Numbered from the stretch's first letter, positions 13,219 through 23,047 are shown. The stretch is DNA of 64,000 bases from Pirellulaceae bacterium (GCA_019636385.1 JAHBXT010000001.1:806001-870000); one strand, 5' to 3'. Notes: a model not told the origin generated them from the letters alone. Program-made: numbers and translations.

Positions 13219-14648
13219 TATACGTACAGGTCGTTAAAAAAATTGATCAGGAATTGATTGCACACCGCCGGAGGCAGCGCGTCGAGCACCTCGTTGATAA
13301 AGGCCATTTCCGTAGGTAGCTCAGTACCCACCAAGCCCGCTTGGGCGGCTAACTGCCCGAAGGCCGCCATAGGATCGGGACTGCCGAGCGCCTCGGCGAC
13401 TCGCTGGCGAATGGCTGCTGGGTCGATTGTGTCGGTCGTGTGCACTATCTGCACGCAGTCGCGGAGGTCGGCTAACATTGCATCGACATTGTGCACCGTT
13501 CCATAGTTTACCGAAATGTGCAGGTTGCGCGGCACTGGCGGTGCGGAAAACTGGGGCTGTAAAAACCAGCCGCGTTTGGCCATCTGGTCGGCCAATACAT
13601 AAACATTAACGCTGTCCGAAGCAAAGGAAAACATGCACATCGCTGGTTCTCCTAGGACTCGCAGTCCCGGGATCGCATTGATGCCGGCAATCATTTTCTG
13701 CGTGGCCTCCTGTACGCTGCGGACGATCTGCCGATAGCCTTGGTTGCCCAAAAAATTCAGCAGTGCCCAAGCACCGGCCATCGGCCCGCCACTCTTGCTG
13801 CTGAGCACGGTCGTATTGATCAACGTGTAGCAGGTGGTTTCCGTACAAGCGAACAACTGGTAACGGCGCATCTCACGACTGCGGTACATGATGACCGAGC
13901 AGCCTTTGGCGGCGTAGCCATATTTATGCAAGTCTGTTGAGATCGAAGTCACGCCGGGTACAGAAAAATCGAAGTCGCGGACATCATAACCCAGTTGCCG
14001 CATGTACGACAAATGGAGACCACCCACGCAGGCATCGACGTGCAATGGCAAGTCATGCTCCAGCCCGATCTGGCCGATTTCAGCAATGGGATCGATTACC
14101 CCCTGAGAATAGCTGGGAGCCGAAGCGACCATCAACACCGAGTTATCGGAAATCGCAGCCCGCATGTCCTGCGGGCGAACCTGATAGGTGGCTGGGTCCA
14201 CTTCAACCATCACCGGCTTGACATTCAGATAATGCGCCGCCTTGTGGAAGGCACCATGCGCGGATCGCGGTAAAATCATCTCCGGCTGACTAATATGCGG
14301 ACGCTTGTCGCGAGCCATGTCGCGGGCTGTTTTTACGGCCAGCATAATGCTTTCCGTTCCACCGGTCGTCAAATGCCCCACTGCGTCGTGATCGCCGCGC
14401 AGGAGGGTAATTAACGCTCGCACCACATCGGTCTCCAACTTGAGCATCGATGGAAAGACGGACGGGTCCAATCCATTTTCGGTTAGAAAGGAGAGGTAGG
14501 CCGAGCGAGTGACTTCTTCAGAATCGTCTCCCGACTTATAGACATAGCAAAACACCTTGCCGCCGCGCCAGTCCATGTCCCTGGATTTGAACGCCTGCAG
14601 CGTGGCCATTACTTCTTCTTTGCTGCGACCAATTTCCGGTATGATCAT
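13218..14648 (-). CDS. Sphingosine-1-phosphate-lyase-like PLP enzyme
   Basis: 476 residues from ATG 14648. Group II decarboxylase fold (PLP type I): TGGTESIMLA (95-104), Ser129-Ala-His131 in LPRSAHGAFHKAA, Asp205 in HVDACVGG, and Schiff-base Lys242 in STDLHKYGYAAKG. HGAFHKAA, SAPSYSQGVIDPI and DLHKYGYAAKGCS are close to the signature loops of eukaryotic S1P lyase, more than to glutamate or aromatic decarboxylases. The N-terminal membrane anchor of the eukaryotic enzyme is absent, as in soluble bacterial homologues. Expected reaction: retro-aldol cleavage of a phosphorylated sphingoid base or related amino alcohol. The next gene starts within its stop codon. Confidence 0.85.
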   Translation of the reverse strand: MIIPEIGRSKEEVMATLQAFKSRDMDWRGGKVFCYVYKSGDDSEEVTRSAYLSFLTENGLDPSVFPSMLKLETDVVRALITLLRGDHDAVGHLTTGGTESIMLAVKTARDMARDKRPHISQPEMILPRSAHGAFHKAAHYLNVKPVMVEVDPATYQVRPQDMRAAISDNSVLMVASAPSYSQGVIDPIAEIGQIGLEHDLPLHVDACVGGLHLSYMRQLGYDVRDFDFSVPGVTSISTDLHKYGYAAKGCSVIMYRSREMRRYQLFACTETTCYTLINTTVLSSKSGGPMAGAWALLNFLGNQGYRQIVRSVQEATQKMIAGINAIPGLRVLGEPAMCMFSFASDSVNVYVLADQMAKRGWFLQPQFSAPPVPRNLHISVNYGTVHNVDAMLADLRDCVQIVHTTDTIDPAAIRQRVAEALGSPDPMAAFGQLAAQAGLVGTELPTEMAFINEVLDALPPAVCNQFLINFFNDLYV

Positions 14649-14919
14649 GCGATGTCTTTCAGATTGAGTTTGCAAAACTTTATCGTGTTTTGCTCGAATT
14701 CTACCTGCGCCGGGCAACCAGCGTAACTGGTGGGCTGGTGCGAGGTGAATCTCATTGCCTTGGACAGGTCTTTGCGGTGATCTGCGTCCTTTTGTTCTGA
14801 CCGTTCAGACCCGTGGTGGGCCGGGGAGACGCAAAGCATTTTCCGCCCGCACATCCTGGCATTCATCGAAAGAATTGGAAGTGAGAGTACCAATCCAGAC
14901 TGGCCTCGCATGTCCCACG
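14649..14919. other. 271-nt gap between symporter and lyase genes
   Basis: No supported gene. The gap is long for this otherwise tight cluster, so a separate promoter for the lyase/membrane-protein pair may lie here; I see no clear -35/-10 pair. Confidence 0.3.
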
Positions 14920-16239
14920 CTACAAATCGCGGGACGGCTTGCGCCCCAGTGGATAACGCCACATGCAGTAGGCCATCACCAGCGACGCTAGGATCGTGGT
15001 GCCGCCGATCAAAAAGCGAATGCCAAGAATGGCGGTGGGTGATTGCAGGCTTTGACCTTCGATGTATCCCGACACTGGCAACACGCAGGCAAACAGGATT
15101 CCGTAAATGGGAAACGACAGCTTGGCTATGCCGGCGTTCATGCCGAAGAAAATGCCGTCACGGCGATAGCCATGCTCGCGCCGAGCATCTTCGTCGATCA
15201 CTTCGGTAATCACCGGATAGGGCATGATCATTGATCCAGCCAGTCCAGGGGCGGTCAGCAGCGTACCGGCCAGTCCGGTGTAGAAGTCGCTGGCCAGCAT
15301 CATCATCAACAAACCCGGAATGAACACCAGAGAAGCCAGTATCCAGCTCAGGCGATATCCCAGTCGATGCACGATGGGACGCCACACAAACAAACAGGGA
15401 ATGGCCATCACGATCGCCAAGCCGAGCAACACGGCCTCCGCGTCCCCTGGGCCTAGTTCTAACCCCCAGATCGAAATCGGCGACTGAATATCAATGGCAT
15501 ACTTGCGCCAAAAGGGCAGCATGGCAGCCAGTGTCAACCAGATGTATTCTTTGGCAATCGCGGCTCCCAGATACCACCGAAATGCAATTGACGACAAGGC
15601 GATCCGCAGGCCAGACAATAAACCAACTTGTGTCTCGGCATGATCCAGAGGTCGCTCGCGAACTCCAACAACAGAGACCAAGTAGCCCACCGAAACCAGT
15701 CCACCCATGGACGCGCCCATCCACACGTAGCCTACATTCTCAGCCAAGATGGGAGCCAGAATAAACGATGCCAACAGGGCAACGGTAGCGATGATTTCGC
15801 GGACCATTGCCAAATCAACACGCTGACGCACCGTCGGGGCTACTTCGACAAACAGCGAGTTGTAACAGATCAACAACAAGCTATACAACGTGTCGAAGAT
15901 GAACAGAATCGCCAGGAAATAGGCGGCTAACACCCAAGGCGGCTGCTGCACCGGAGTCCACAGCAAAAAGAAGGACAGCCCCAACGGAATCGCTCCGAAC
16001 AACACATAGGGGATGCGGCGACCATAGCGGCTGCGAGTGCGGTCGGTCAGTTGTCCCATCAGGGGATCATTGACCATGTTCCACAGCCCAAAGATGGTCC
16101 ACAGCGTGCCGGCCGTGGCAGCACTCAGGCCGAGTACATCCACGTAATAGAACTGGACGCGATTGCTAAAGACGTTGTACGCAATCGTGTTGGCAAAATT
16201 GCCCATCGAGTAGCGTAGGTACTTCAGCAATTGGTTCAT
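14920..16239 (-). CDS. GPH/MelB-type cation symporter (MFS-like)
   Basis: 439 residues, 12 hydrophobic segments. The N-terminus (KYLRYSMGNFANTIAYNVFS) and the first cytoplasmic loop (NDPLMGQLTDRTRSRYGRRIPYV) carry the hallmark NDPxxGxxxDxTxxxxGRRRPY of the glycoside-pentoside-hexuronide:cation symporter family, known from MelB. Substrates in the family are sugars and sugar-like compounds; the surrounding amide and amine enzymes point rather to an amino compound or glycoside thereof. Inner membrane. It starts 6 nt after the transaminase gene's stop, so the two are co-transcribed. Confidence 0.85.
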   Translation of the reverse strand: MNQLLKYLRYSMGNFANTIAYNVFSNRVQFYYVDVLGLSAATAGTLWTIFGLWNMVNDPLMGQLTDRTRSRYGRRIPYVLFGAIPLGLSFFLLWTPVQQPPWVLAAYFLAILFIFDTLYSLLLICYNSLFVEVAPTVRQRVDLAMVREIIATVALLASFILAPILAENVGYVWMGASMGGLVSVGYLVSVVGVRERPLDHAETQVGLLSGLRIALSSIAFRWYLGAAIAKEYIWLTLAAMLPFWRKYAIDIQSPISIWGLELGPGDAEAVLLGLAIVMAIPCLFVWRPIVHRLGYRLSWILASLVFIPGLLMMMLASDFYTGLAGTLLTAPGLAGSMIMPYPVITEVIDEDARREHGYRRDGIFFGMNAGIAKLSFPIYGILFACVLPVSGYIEGQSLQSPTAILGIRFLIGGTTILASLVMAYCMWRYPLGRKPSRDL

Positions 16240-16245
16240 ACGCCA

Positions 16246-17634
16246 CTAGCTCAACAATCCTTGTGAGGCCAGTTGTCGTGCCACGTCGTCCAATGATTCC
16301 TTGAGCGCACCGACTAGCGTTTCGATCTCTTGGAGCGTAAAAATCAGCGACGGTGAGATGGCCAGGGCGTTTGGCACAGGGCGCACTACCACACCGCGAC
16401 GCAGCATCTGCTTGTAGACCTGAACTTGCGCGGCGACCGTCGGATCGAAGGATTCCTTAGTGGACTTGTTGGCTACCAGTTCGATGCCGGCCACCATGCC
16501 CAGACCGCGAACTTCACCGACCAAGGGATGGTCAGTGAATTCTTCGCGCAACCGCCGCTGCAGTTGAGCGCCAACGGTTTGCGCGCGCTCAATCAGATTC
16601 TCACTCTCTAAAATATCTAAGTTGGCCAGCGCCGCTGCGGCGGACGCCGGGTGCGATGAATAGGTAAATCCATGGCTAAACGGAGTCGGGGCGCGCTGCA
16701 GGACCTGCCAAATCTCTTGGCTGACCAGCGATGCAGACATGGGCTGATAGCCGCTGGTAAGCCCTTTGGCCAATGTCATCATGTCAGGAGCCAAGTCGAA
16801 ATGCGTCGAGCCGAACCAACTTCCTAACCGGCCAAAACCGCAGATGACTTCGTCGGCAATGAACAACACTTCATACTTGCGCAGCACCGGAACAATCGCT
16901 TCGAAATACCCTTCCGGCGGCACCAACACGCCGCTGGCACCCATCACCGGCTCAGCGAAAAACGCAGCCACCGTTTCTGGACCTTGGCGAAGAATCAGTT
17001 GCTCTAATTCCTCTGCCAGATATGCGGAAAACTCAAGCTCGGTCATGCCGGGCTGCGCGTAGCGGTAGTGGTTAGGTGTGGTGACCAGTAGAAAGCGATC
17101 GATGTCCAGTGGCACGTCAAAACCCGTGTACAAATGGGGCAGGCCGCTCAAGCTGCAGGTGGCCAAGGTGGTACCGTGATAGCCACCCCGTCGCGCGATG
17201 AGCTTTTTCTTTTGTGGTCGACCGAGCAAATTGTTGTACAGCCAAATGATCTTGATATTCGTATCGTTGGCATCCGACCCCGATAATCCGAAGAACACTC
17301 TTGAAAGCGGCTCAGGAGCGATTTGCAGCAGGCGGTCCGCCAGCACGATCGATGGCTGATTGGCCATTGCCAAGAATGAATGAAAGTAACTTAACTGCTC
17401 GATCTGTTCGGCAACGGCCTGAGCTATCTCGGTACGCCCATAACCTACGTTCATGCACCACAAACCGGCCAGAGCGTCTAGATACTCTTTGCCAGTATGG
17501 TCGGTAAGGCGCGTGCCCTGACCGCGCATCATTACCAGCGGGCCAGTTTGCTGGTGGTCAGACAGGTTCGTGAACGGGTGAAGTTGGCTGTGCTTGTCCA
17601 ACTCCACCAAATCGGTGTAGTCGTGAATGTCCAT
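16246..17634 (-). CDS. Class III omega-transaminase
   Basis: 462 residues from ATG 17634, the normal length; an open extension of 72 codons upstream lacks family features. GLWCMNVGYGR (58-67) with Trp59 is the typical substrate-site loop of omega-amino-acid/amine:pyruvate transaminases. PLP site: SGSDAND (118-124), YHGTT (152-156), Asp261 in IADEVICGFGR, Schiff-base Lys290 in TLAKGLTSGY. The enzyme moves an amino group from an amine or omega-amino acid to pyruvate or a keto acid. Coupled to the symporter gene, so it probably acts on the transported compound or its breakdown product. Confidence 0.88.
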   Translation of the reverse strand: MDIHDYTDLVELDKHSQLHPFTNLSDHQQTGPLVMMRGQGTRLTDHTGKEYLDALAGLWCMNVGYGRTEIAQAVAEQIEQLSYFHSFLAMANQPSIVLADRLLQIAPEPLSRVFFGLSGSDANDTNIKIIWLYNNLLGRPQKKKLIARRGGYHGTTLATCSLSGLPHLYTGFDVPLDIDRFLLVTTPNHYRYAQPGMTELEFSAYLAEELEQLILRQGPETVAAFFAEPVMGASGVLVPPEGYFEAIVPVLRKYEVLFIADEVICGFGRLGSWFGSTHFDLAPDMMTLAKGLTSGYQPMSASLVSQEIWQVLQRAPTPFSHGFTYSSHPASAAAALANLDILESENLIERAQTVGAQLQRRLREEFTDHPLVGEVRGLGMVAGIELVANKSTKESFDPTVAAQVQVYKQMLRRGVVVRPVPNALAISPSLIFTLQEIETLVGALKESLDDVARQLASQGLLS

Positions 17635-17729
17635 GGCGAGAGTTTGGCTACAGGTCGTGGCGTAAAGGTAAGGAATGATGGTGTCGGGAGCGAGGGTTAC
17701 AGCAGACACGCGGTGCGATACCCGCGCGG

Positions 17730-18452
17730 TTAAACACCCTGAGCCACGTACTGATAGACGCCCAGGAAATGGCAGGTGGAAGCGGCTACGACGCAGGTGT
17801 GCCAAGCAGCGTGGAGATATTTGATCTTCTTGTCGTTGATCAGCAGCCACACGCCTAACACATACAGACTACCTCCCACCAGCATCCACACCAGCAGCCC
17901 GCCCGGTACCCTGCCGATCAAGCCAAGCGAAGGCAACCAACCCAGCATGAGATAGCTGACTGTGCTCATTGAATTAACGCGATGGTGCGCGATCACCTTG
18001 GCATGGAAGCCGACGGCCGCCGCAATCCAAATCGCCATGAGCAGCCAGGATCGCACCGACGGCGCAGAATAAGCCCAGATCATCGGCGTGTAGGTGCCCG
18101 AAATCATGACATAAATCAACCCTTGATCCCATGCGCGCAGATGACGCAGCAAACGCGGGTGGTGTATCCAATGGTGCGACAAGGCCGATGCCACAAACAC
18201 CGCCACCGAAGAAAACACGAAGGCCAAGCAACACAGTTTTGTCATCAGCGGTTGGCCAACAGCACCACGCGCCATAATCACGGCCCCCAATATCCCGACC
18301 AAGGCCGCGACAGCATGAGTCAGTGCATTGGCCCACTCCTCACCGTGCAGCACAGGTGCCGGACCATGTCGATCCAGCCCGCGCTGAACGGACACTTGTC
18401 GATCGTTGGATGCTTGTTGATCGTGTCGGCTAATGTTTAGATTGGATTGCAT
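17730..18452 (-). CDS. Hemolysin III / PAQR family membrane protein
   Basis: 240 residues. After a polar N-terminus of about 35 residues come seven hydrophobic segments. Family signatures: EWANALTHAVAA near 39-50, SALSHHWIHH near the second/third helix, DQGLIYVMISGTYTP, and the last-helix HAAWHTCVVAASTCHF. The conserved Ser, Asp and three His make up the zinc site of the PAQR/CREST group, to which ceramidase-like hydrolysis has been attributed in eukaryotic members. The bacterial role is not settled. It is 95 nt upstream of the transaminase gene and may head the cluster. Confidence 0.88.
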   Translation of the reverse strand: MQSNLNISRHDQQASNDRQVSVQRGLDRHGPAPVLHGEEWANALTHAVAALVGILGAVIMARGAVGQPLMTKLCCLAFVFSSVAVFVASALSHHWIHHPRLLRHLRAWDQGLIYVMISGTYTPMIWAYSAPSVRSWLLMAIWIAAAVGFHAKVIAHHRVNSMSTVSYLMLGWLPSLGLIGRVPGGLLVWMLVGGSLYVLGVWLLINDKKIKYLHAAWHTCVVAASTCHFLGVYQYVAQGV

Positions 18453-18561
18453 CTTGGGATTTCACCCTGTACGAAGGTCCAGTGGGATACCATCATACCT
18501 GAAGCGCTCTTATTTACTATTCGGAATTGGCTACGGCAAAATGTAGCAACTGTATTGGAAA

Positions 18562-20631
18562 TCAATCGCGGAACTGCAAATTTGGATAGCAGCATTTCAC
18601 CAAAACTACCTGCTGGTCAGGACTTAACTGAATTTCAGTTTGGCTAACTCCGGTGGGGGTGGTCGGAGTCAGCGGTCTGAGCCACTGTAGCCAATAATCC
18701 TGCAGATCTTTACCTTGGCTGGGCAGTACAAATAGCCCGGCAGACTGCCGATAAACCGCGGGACTCGTCAGCCACACAGTTTGCGAGTCAATTAGGGCCA
18801 CTACCACACCGTATTCGAATTCTAACTCTTTCAGCACGGCAGCCAACCGGCGTTTGTAGGTCACGCTGCTGATGGCGGTGTGAGGCCCCAGGCCCGTTTC
18901 GGCCAGAGCTGGCCAATCTACCCAACAGTTTATTTCAGCTTGAGTACAGATCAAATTCAGAAAACTGGCCAGCGGACGTTGCGCGACATTCTTTTCGGTC
19001 AGCTCGCGCTCTAGACCGGGTAATAGCTTGGCGGTGGTCAGCGGAGCTTGCAGTATATTTGGTTCGTACTGCGACAGTTGGCTCGGCTTGCGCGATAGGC
19101 TACGCCAATTCTCCAAGAGACGGAGGGCCGCAAACCAGTCTCGTACATCGCACTTGCCTGCTTCGCACACCAGTTCACCAGCGACCACGGCCATTGCGCC
19201 CTTAAGCCCAGGCAATAGTCGCTCCAGCGCGGTCACTAACCAGTCATGCTCATCGGGCTGGGGCAGCAGGTCTTCAATGGTCATTTGCCAGGGAAGCCGC
19301 TGGGCGTCGGGCGCGGGTGCATACAGTCGCCAAAAGCGGTTCTCAATAGCTTGAATCTTTAGACCTGCCGCCAAAGCCAGTTGCTCGGCAGCCTTATCGG
19401 CCATCACAGATTGCAGTCGCAGATCAATCGTGGCGTTGCGATCCAGACCTGCCGCAGAGAGCGATTGTAAATCGACGACCGTGGGAATGCCGGTTACCAA
19501 ACTCCACACGTTCGCGGCCCGCGACAAACTGACCTTGTCCAGCCGTAGTCCACGCAATTCGCGCTGACTAGCGACAACATGCAAATCCACCGGTGGCAGC
19601 GACCGGTCGACGCGCTGGCTACTGAGACCGAGTTCTTCTGCCGTAACGGGCGCTCGATCTGGAACAACCAATTGCTGGGGAATCGTGATCTCCATGGGTT
19701 GGCCAATCAAGTTGTACAACTCCTGCAATCGCTTCGGCAACTCTACCTTGGGTTGCTCAACCGCAATTGCACCGCCAGCAGCATTAGGTGGCTCAGCGTC
19801 TGGTAGGGCGTCGTTAACCACAGGATCCAAAGGCGGCTGCAGGCTGGGTTCGGACGGCGCGGAATCGACGTCACTTGCATCCTGAACTGTATCTGCTGAC
19901 GGCGGATCGTTGACGACAATCGAGTCTTCTTCAGTACTGGGCTCGTCGACAGCCGTGGCATTGACTTCGTTTTCGGCTGCAAGGGAACGAGGGTCTGGTT
20001 CGATTTCAGAGTCAGCATCAGTCTCGGGGTTGGATGTGGCGGCAGGAAGCCGCTGCTCAAGCAACGCCTGAGCTACTGGGACGTCAGAAGGGGTTGGGGT
20101 GCCATACCAGCGCAAGAACACGATAAACAGCGCTGCCGCAGCGACCAAACTGGTGGCTCCCAAAAATCCGACCAGAACGAACTGGCGCGTTCGATTTGTA
20201 TGCGGGCTGGTCCAACTGTCCGTGGGATTCGCGCGGCTGGGAATATTCCAGCTCGAACTGCTCCCATAAAAATCTGGTGAGACCGCCTCAGCTGGTTCGA
20301 AAGGATCGGCAGGTTGCAGTGCGACAAACCTATCCGGGACTGCATCCTGACCTGTATCAGACTGCTCGACAGCTGGCGTCTCGTGGGAAGGCATGGCAAC
20401 TGGATGGGACAGCAGATCTTCCTGCGTCATGGCCACAGAATCGACCGGTGGTCTCGTTCCGGGCTGGACATGCACTTGCTGAGGTGCTGAGATCTGCACG
20501 ATCGAGCCACATTTCGGACAATTCGCCAATTGGCCAACCAGCTCCGCACGCCGCACGCGAATTCGGCTTTGGCAAGTCGCACAAACGATGGTGAAAGCGT
20601 CCACACCCACTCCTGGACCAGCAGATACCAC
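18562..20631 (-). CDS. Planctomycete zinc-ribbon membrane protein with secretin-N-like domain
   Basis: 689 residues from GTG 20631; no better start is seen. N-terminal zinc ribbon with CATC (18-21) and CPKC (38-41), then a long Ser/Pro/Asp/Glu-rich stretch. One membrane helix near residues 150-170 (VLVGFLGATSLVAAAALFIV) is followed by another acidic disordered region to about 280. The C-terminal 350 residues are folded; near 350-440 (LHVVASQRELRGLRLDKVSLSRAAN ... DKAAEQLALAAGLKI) they resemble the STN/secretin short domain. Zinc ribbon plus one helix plus extracytoplasmic domain is common in planctomycetes. Function unknown. Confidence 0.7.
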   Translation of the reverse strand: MVSAGPGVGVDAFTIVCATCQSRIRVRRAELVGQLANCPKCGSIVQISAPQQVHVQPGTRPPVDSVAMTQEDLLSHPVAMPSHETPAVEQSDTGQDAVPDRFVALQPADPFEPAEAVSPDFYGSSSSWNIPSRANPTDSWTSPHTNRTRQFVLVGFLGATSLVAAAALFIVFLRWYGTPTPSDVPVAQALLEQRLPAATSNPETDADSEIEPDPRSLAAENEVNATAVDEPSTEEDSIVVNDPPSADTVQDASDVDSAPSEPSLQPPLDPVVNDALPDAEPPNAAGGAIAVEQPKVELPKRLQELYNLIGQPMEITIPQQLVVPDRAPVTAEELGLSSQRVDRSLPPVDLHVVASQRELRGLRLDKVSLSRAANVWSLVTGIPTVVDLQSLSAAGLDRNATIDLRLQSVMADKAAEQLALAAGLKIQAIENRFWRLYAPAPDAQRLPWQMTIEDLLPQPDEHDWLVTALERLLPGLKGAMAVVAGELVCEAGKCDVRDWFAALRLLENWRSLSRKPSQLSQYEPNILQAPLTTAKLLPGLERELTEKNVAQRPLASFLNLICTQAEINCWVDWPALAETGLGPHTAISSVTYKRRLAAVLKELEFEYGVVVALIDSQTVWLTSPAVYRQSAGLFVLPSQGKDLQDYWLQWLRPLTPTTPTGVSQTEIQLSPDQQVVLVKCCYPNLQFRD

Positions 20632-20762
20632 AGTCGAACCCGCGCAAGCTTACAGTAGTGCGTGCGTGTTCATACTAGACTGGCAACATAACTTGCGCTG
20701 GCCGCTATATCATTCTATCGTCTGCAGCTTGATAGACCATTCGGCGCGAGGCCCATGCGACT

Positions 20763-21464
20763 TTAGCGTTTAATGGGCAAGAAATCACTCAAGGTTTTAG
20801 CGATCGATCCAGCAGGTTCGGGAACATCTTGCCCTTGCATGTAGTCCTTCCACGCCTGGAGATCCCCTTCGTAGTCGCGCCCCGTCATTTTCCTCAGGCT
20901 TTGAACCGTATGGTATTGGATCGCCGGATTGCGATCGTCCAGCAACCGGGTCAACGTTTGGCGGACCTCTTCAGAATCGAAGGCGGACAGACTTTCAATG
21001 GCCGTCTGCCTGACGTTGACACCCTCGTTGGAATTGTTCACCAGTGTTAGCAACATGTCCTTAGCGGCATCACCACCCACGTCACGCCAAGCTTGACAGG
21101 CCACCAGGCGGACCTTCTCCGATTTATCTGTTGAAGCCATGTTCAGAGCTCGCAGCGTCGACTCGCCGGGAATCTTCGCGATAATGCGAACCGCTTCGGC
21201 ACGCATTTCCGCACTGGGATCGTGGGCAATCAGCTGTTCCAACCTACCGGACCACTCGGCCTGCTGTTCGGGAGACATGGAAGCTATTGAGCTGCTCAGC
21301 AGCTTCAATTCATTCTGTCGTTGCACAAAAGTCGTGCCCAATTTCTGATCGCGTTTCCATTCCGCACGATAGTATGGATTAGCGCGTTTCATTTGGTACA
21401 GGATGCCATCATGGCAGCCTGTGGTTGCGACAAGAAGTACTGCGATAAGCAAGCGACTATGCAT
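20763..21464 (-). CDS. HEAT-repeat lipoprotein
   Basis: 233 residues from ATG 21464, which gives a clean lipoprotein leader (MHSRLLIAVLLVATTGC, cysteine at 17). A longer reading from 21497 would put residues before it. Residues 55-205 consist of four or five helical HEAT-like repeats (for example MRAEAVRIIAKIP, VRLVACQAWRDVGG, VRQTAIESLSAF, IQYHTVQSLRKM). HEAT repeats are protein-protein interaction scaffolds. A lipid anchor places it at the membrane facing the periplasm-like space. Partner unknown. Confidence 0.8.
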   Translation of the reverse strand: MHSRLLIAVLLVATTGCHDGILYQMKRANPYYRAEWKRDQKLGTTFVQRQNELKLLSSSIASMSPEQQAEWSGRLEQLIAHDPSAEMRAEAVRIIAKIPGESTLRALNMASTDKSEKVRLVACQAWRDVGGDAAKDMLLTLVNNSNEGVNVRQTAIESLSAFDSEEVRQTLTRLLDDRNPAIQYHTVQSLRKMTGRDYEGDLQAWKDYMQGQDVPEPAGSIAKTLSDFLPIKR

Positions 21465-22051
21465 AGTATTTGTCTGAACGATTTCACGACTCGCCAAGTG
21501 CGCGATCTCTTAACCCGCTGTTTTAGCACGGGGCTCTGATCGCCCCTCACTCACGCGGCGGGTTGTGCCTTACGCTATCAACGGCGATCTTGAAGGCCAT
21601 GTCAACGCCGGACCTTATCAAAACTCAGGACCCGCAACTATAGCAACCTCAACGCCAGCCAGACGAAAATCACCCTAATGTAGGGCGTGTACGGTAGGCC
21701 GATAAACTGGCGAGCATAGCTTGGATGCAAAAATGGACGCCCCTTTCGAGTCGCACCTGAGCCAAGCCGCCCCAGAATCACCCCACCGGTAGCAATGAAT
21801 GCAATTCACCTAATTGATTGTCGAGTGGGACAAGCTGGGCCGTTGTCAATGTTGGAGAATTCCTAAAAGCTGAAGGGCAGCGTCTGAAAATCTTGAATCT
21901 GCCTGATTCCGTCCCGTGCCAGCCCACCATCAGGATGAATGCAAGTGAGCGAGAACGGTTCCTTTTTAAATGCTACACGCGTCGCGAAAACAGCTACAAT
22001 GACTCAATGGCAACCGTGTGTCCATCGTTTCTAGCCCAAGGAGCATCGACG
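21465..22051. other. 587-nt intergenic region between divergent genes
   Basis: Separates the minus-strand HEAT lipoprotein from the plus-strand dioxygenase. The dioxygenase frame is open back to 21818, but leader and ribosome-site evidence place its start at 22052. Promoters for both directions must lie here; none stands out, and I see no hairpin or repeat. Confidence 0.4.
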
Positions 22052-22783
22052 ATGAAAATTGACCAAGTGCTGGCTGCTGGCATCTGCGGATCTGAGAGCT
22101 TGCATCGACGTCGATGGCTTACGATGGCGGGAGCTACTGCGAGTCTGTTCGCAGCCGGGGCGTTCGCCCAGGAGCTGGCGGAGACGCCAAAATTCACCGA
22201 AGGTCCGTTTTATCCCGATCGGTTACCGCTGGATACCGACAATGATCTGTTGTTGCTGAACGACTCGATCACGCCTGCGATCGGCCAGATAACGCACCTG
22301 ACCGGAAGGGTACTCAGTAACAGCGGCTCTCCAATTCGCAACGCCTTCGTAGAAATCTGGCAGTGCGATCAAAATGGAGCTTACTTGCACAGCGGCACCA
22401 GCAACAAGGACCGGCGCGACCTAAATTTTCAGGGCTACGGACGCTTTTTGACGGACTCGAAGGGACAGTATTATTTCCGCACAATCAAGCCTGTAGCGTA
22501 TCCTGGTCGAACGCCGCATATCCATGTGGCGGTCAGTCAGCACGGTCAGCGGATCCTCACCACACAAATGTTCGTCAGCGGCTACGAACAGAACTTGAAG
22601 GACGGCCTGTATCGGTCGATCAAAGACGATCAGGCTCGCAAAAACGTGACCATTGACTTTACACCCATCGCCGATTCAAAGATTCAAGAGTTGTCAGCTC
22701 ATTTCGAAATCGTTCTCGGAGCCACCCCAGTCGAATCTGCCGATGGTCAGCTTCTTGGATTGCCGCAGCGGTCTAAAGGCTAA
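22052..22783 (+). CDS. Tat-exported intradiol ring-cleavage dioxygenase
   Basis: 243 residues from ATG 22052, with AAGGAG about 11 nt upstream. A twin-arginine leader (HRRRWLTMAGATASLFAAGAFAQ pattern, residues 18-40) is followed by the intradiol dioxygenase fold: TEGPFYP (49-55), LTGRVL, EIWQCDQNGAY (101-111). The four non-haem Fe(III) ligands are all present: Tyr129 in FQGYGR, Tyr150, His156 and His158 in AYPGRTPHIHV. Catechol/protocatechuate dioxygenases are usually cytoplasmic; an exported form suggests attack on extracellular or periplasmic aromatics. No aromatic pathway genes are next to it. Confidence 0.88.
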   Translation: MKIDQVLAAGICGSESLHRRRWLTMAGATASLFAAGAFAQELAETPKFTEGPFYPDRLPLDTDNDLLLLNDSITPAIGQITHLTGRVLSNSGSPIRNAFVEIWQCDQNGAYLHSGTSNKDRRDLNFQGYGRFLTDSKGQYYFRTIKPVAYPGRTPHIHVAVSQHGQRILTTQMFVSGYEQNLKDGLYRSIKDDQARKNVTIDFTPIADSKIQELSAHFEIVLGATPVESADGQLLGLPQRSKG

Positions 22784-23047
22784 ACGCGATAATCAAACCC
22801 GGCTTGGTGACCCATGTTTTCGAGGATACGCTACCCCGTCCGTCGGTGTACTGTGGTGGCCGATGTGACTCCGACAGGGAACGGTCAGCACCAGCGATCT
22901 ATTTTTCTCTGAAACACCGGCAGCAGTCGAACCGTTAAGGTCGCGCGGACGGGGGCGAGCTGGTATACTGGGTAAAGCCGCAAAATTCATCCCCACCGGA
23001 GCAGCCAAGATGCGACTCCGGCTACGCGACCATGTTGGGCTGTTCAG

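Noticed and set aside
13218-14648. Ordinary glutamate or aromatic amino-acid decarboxylase
   Set aside because: The Lys-loop (DLHKYGYAAKG) and SAHGAFHKAA segments fit S1P lyase better than glutamate or aromatic decarboxylases.
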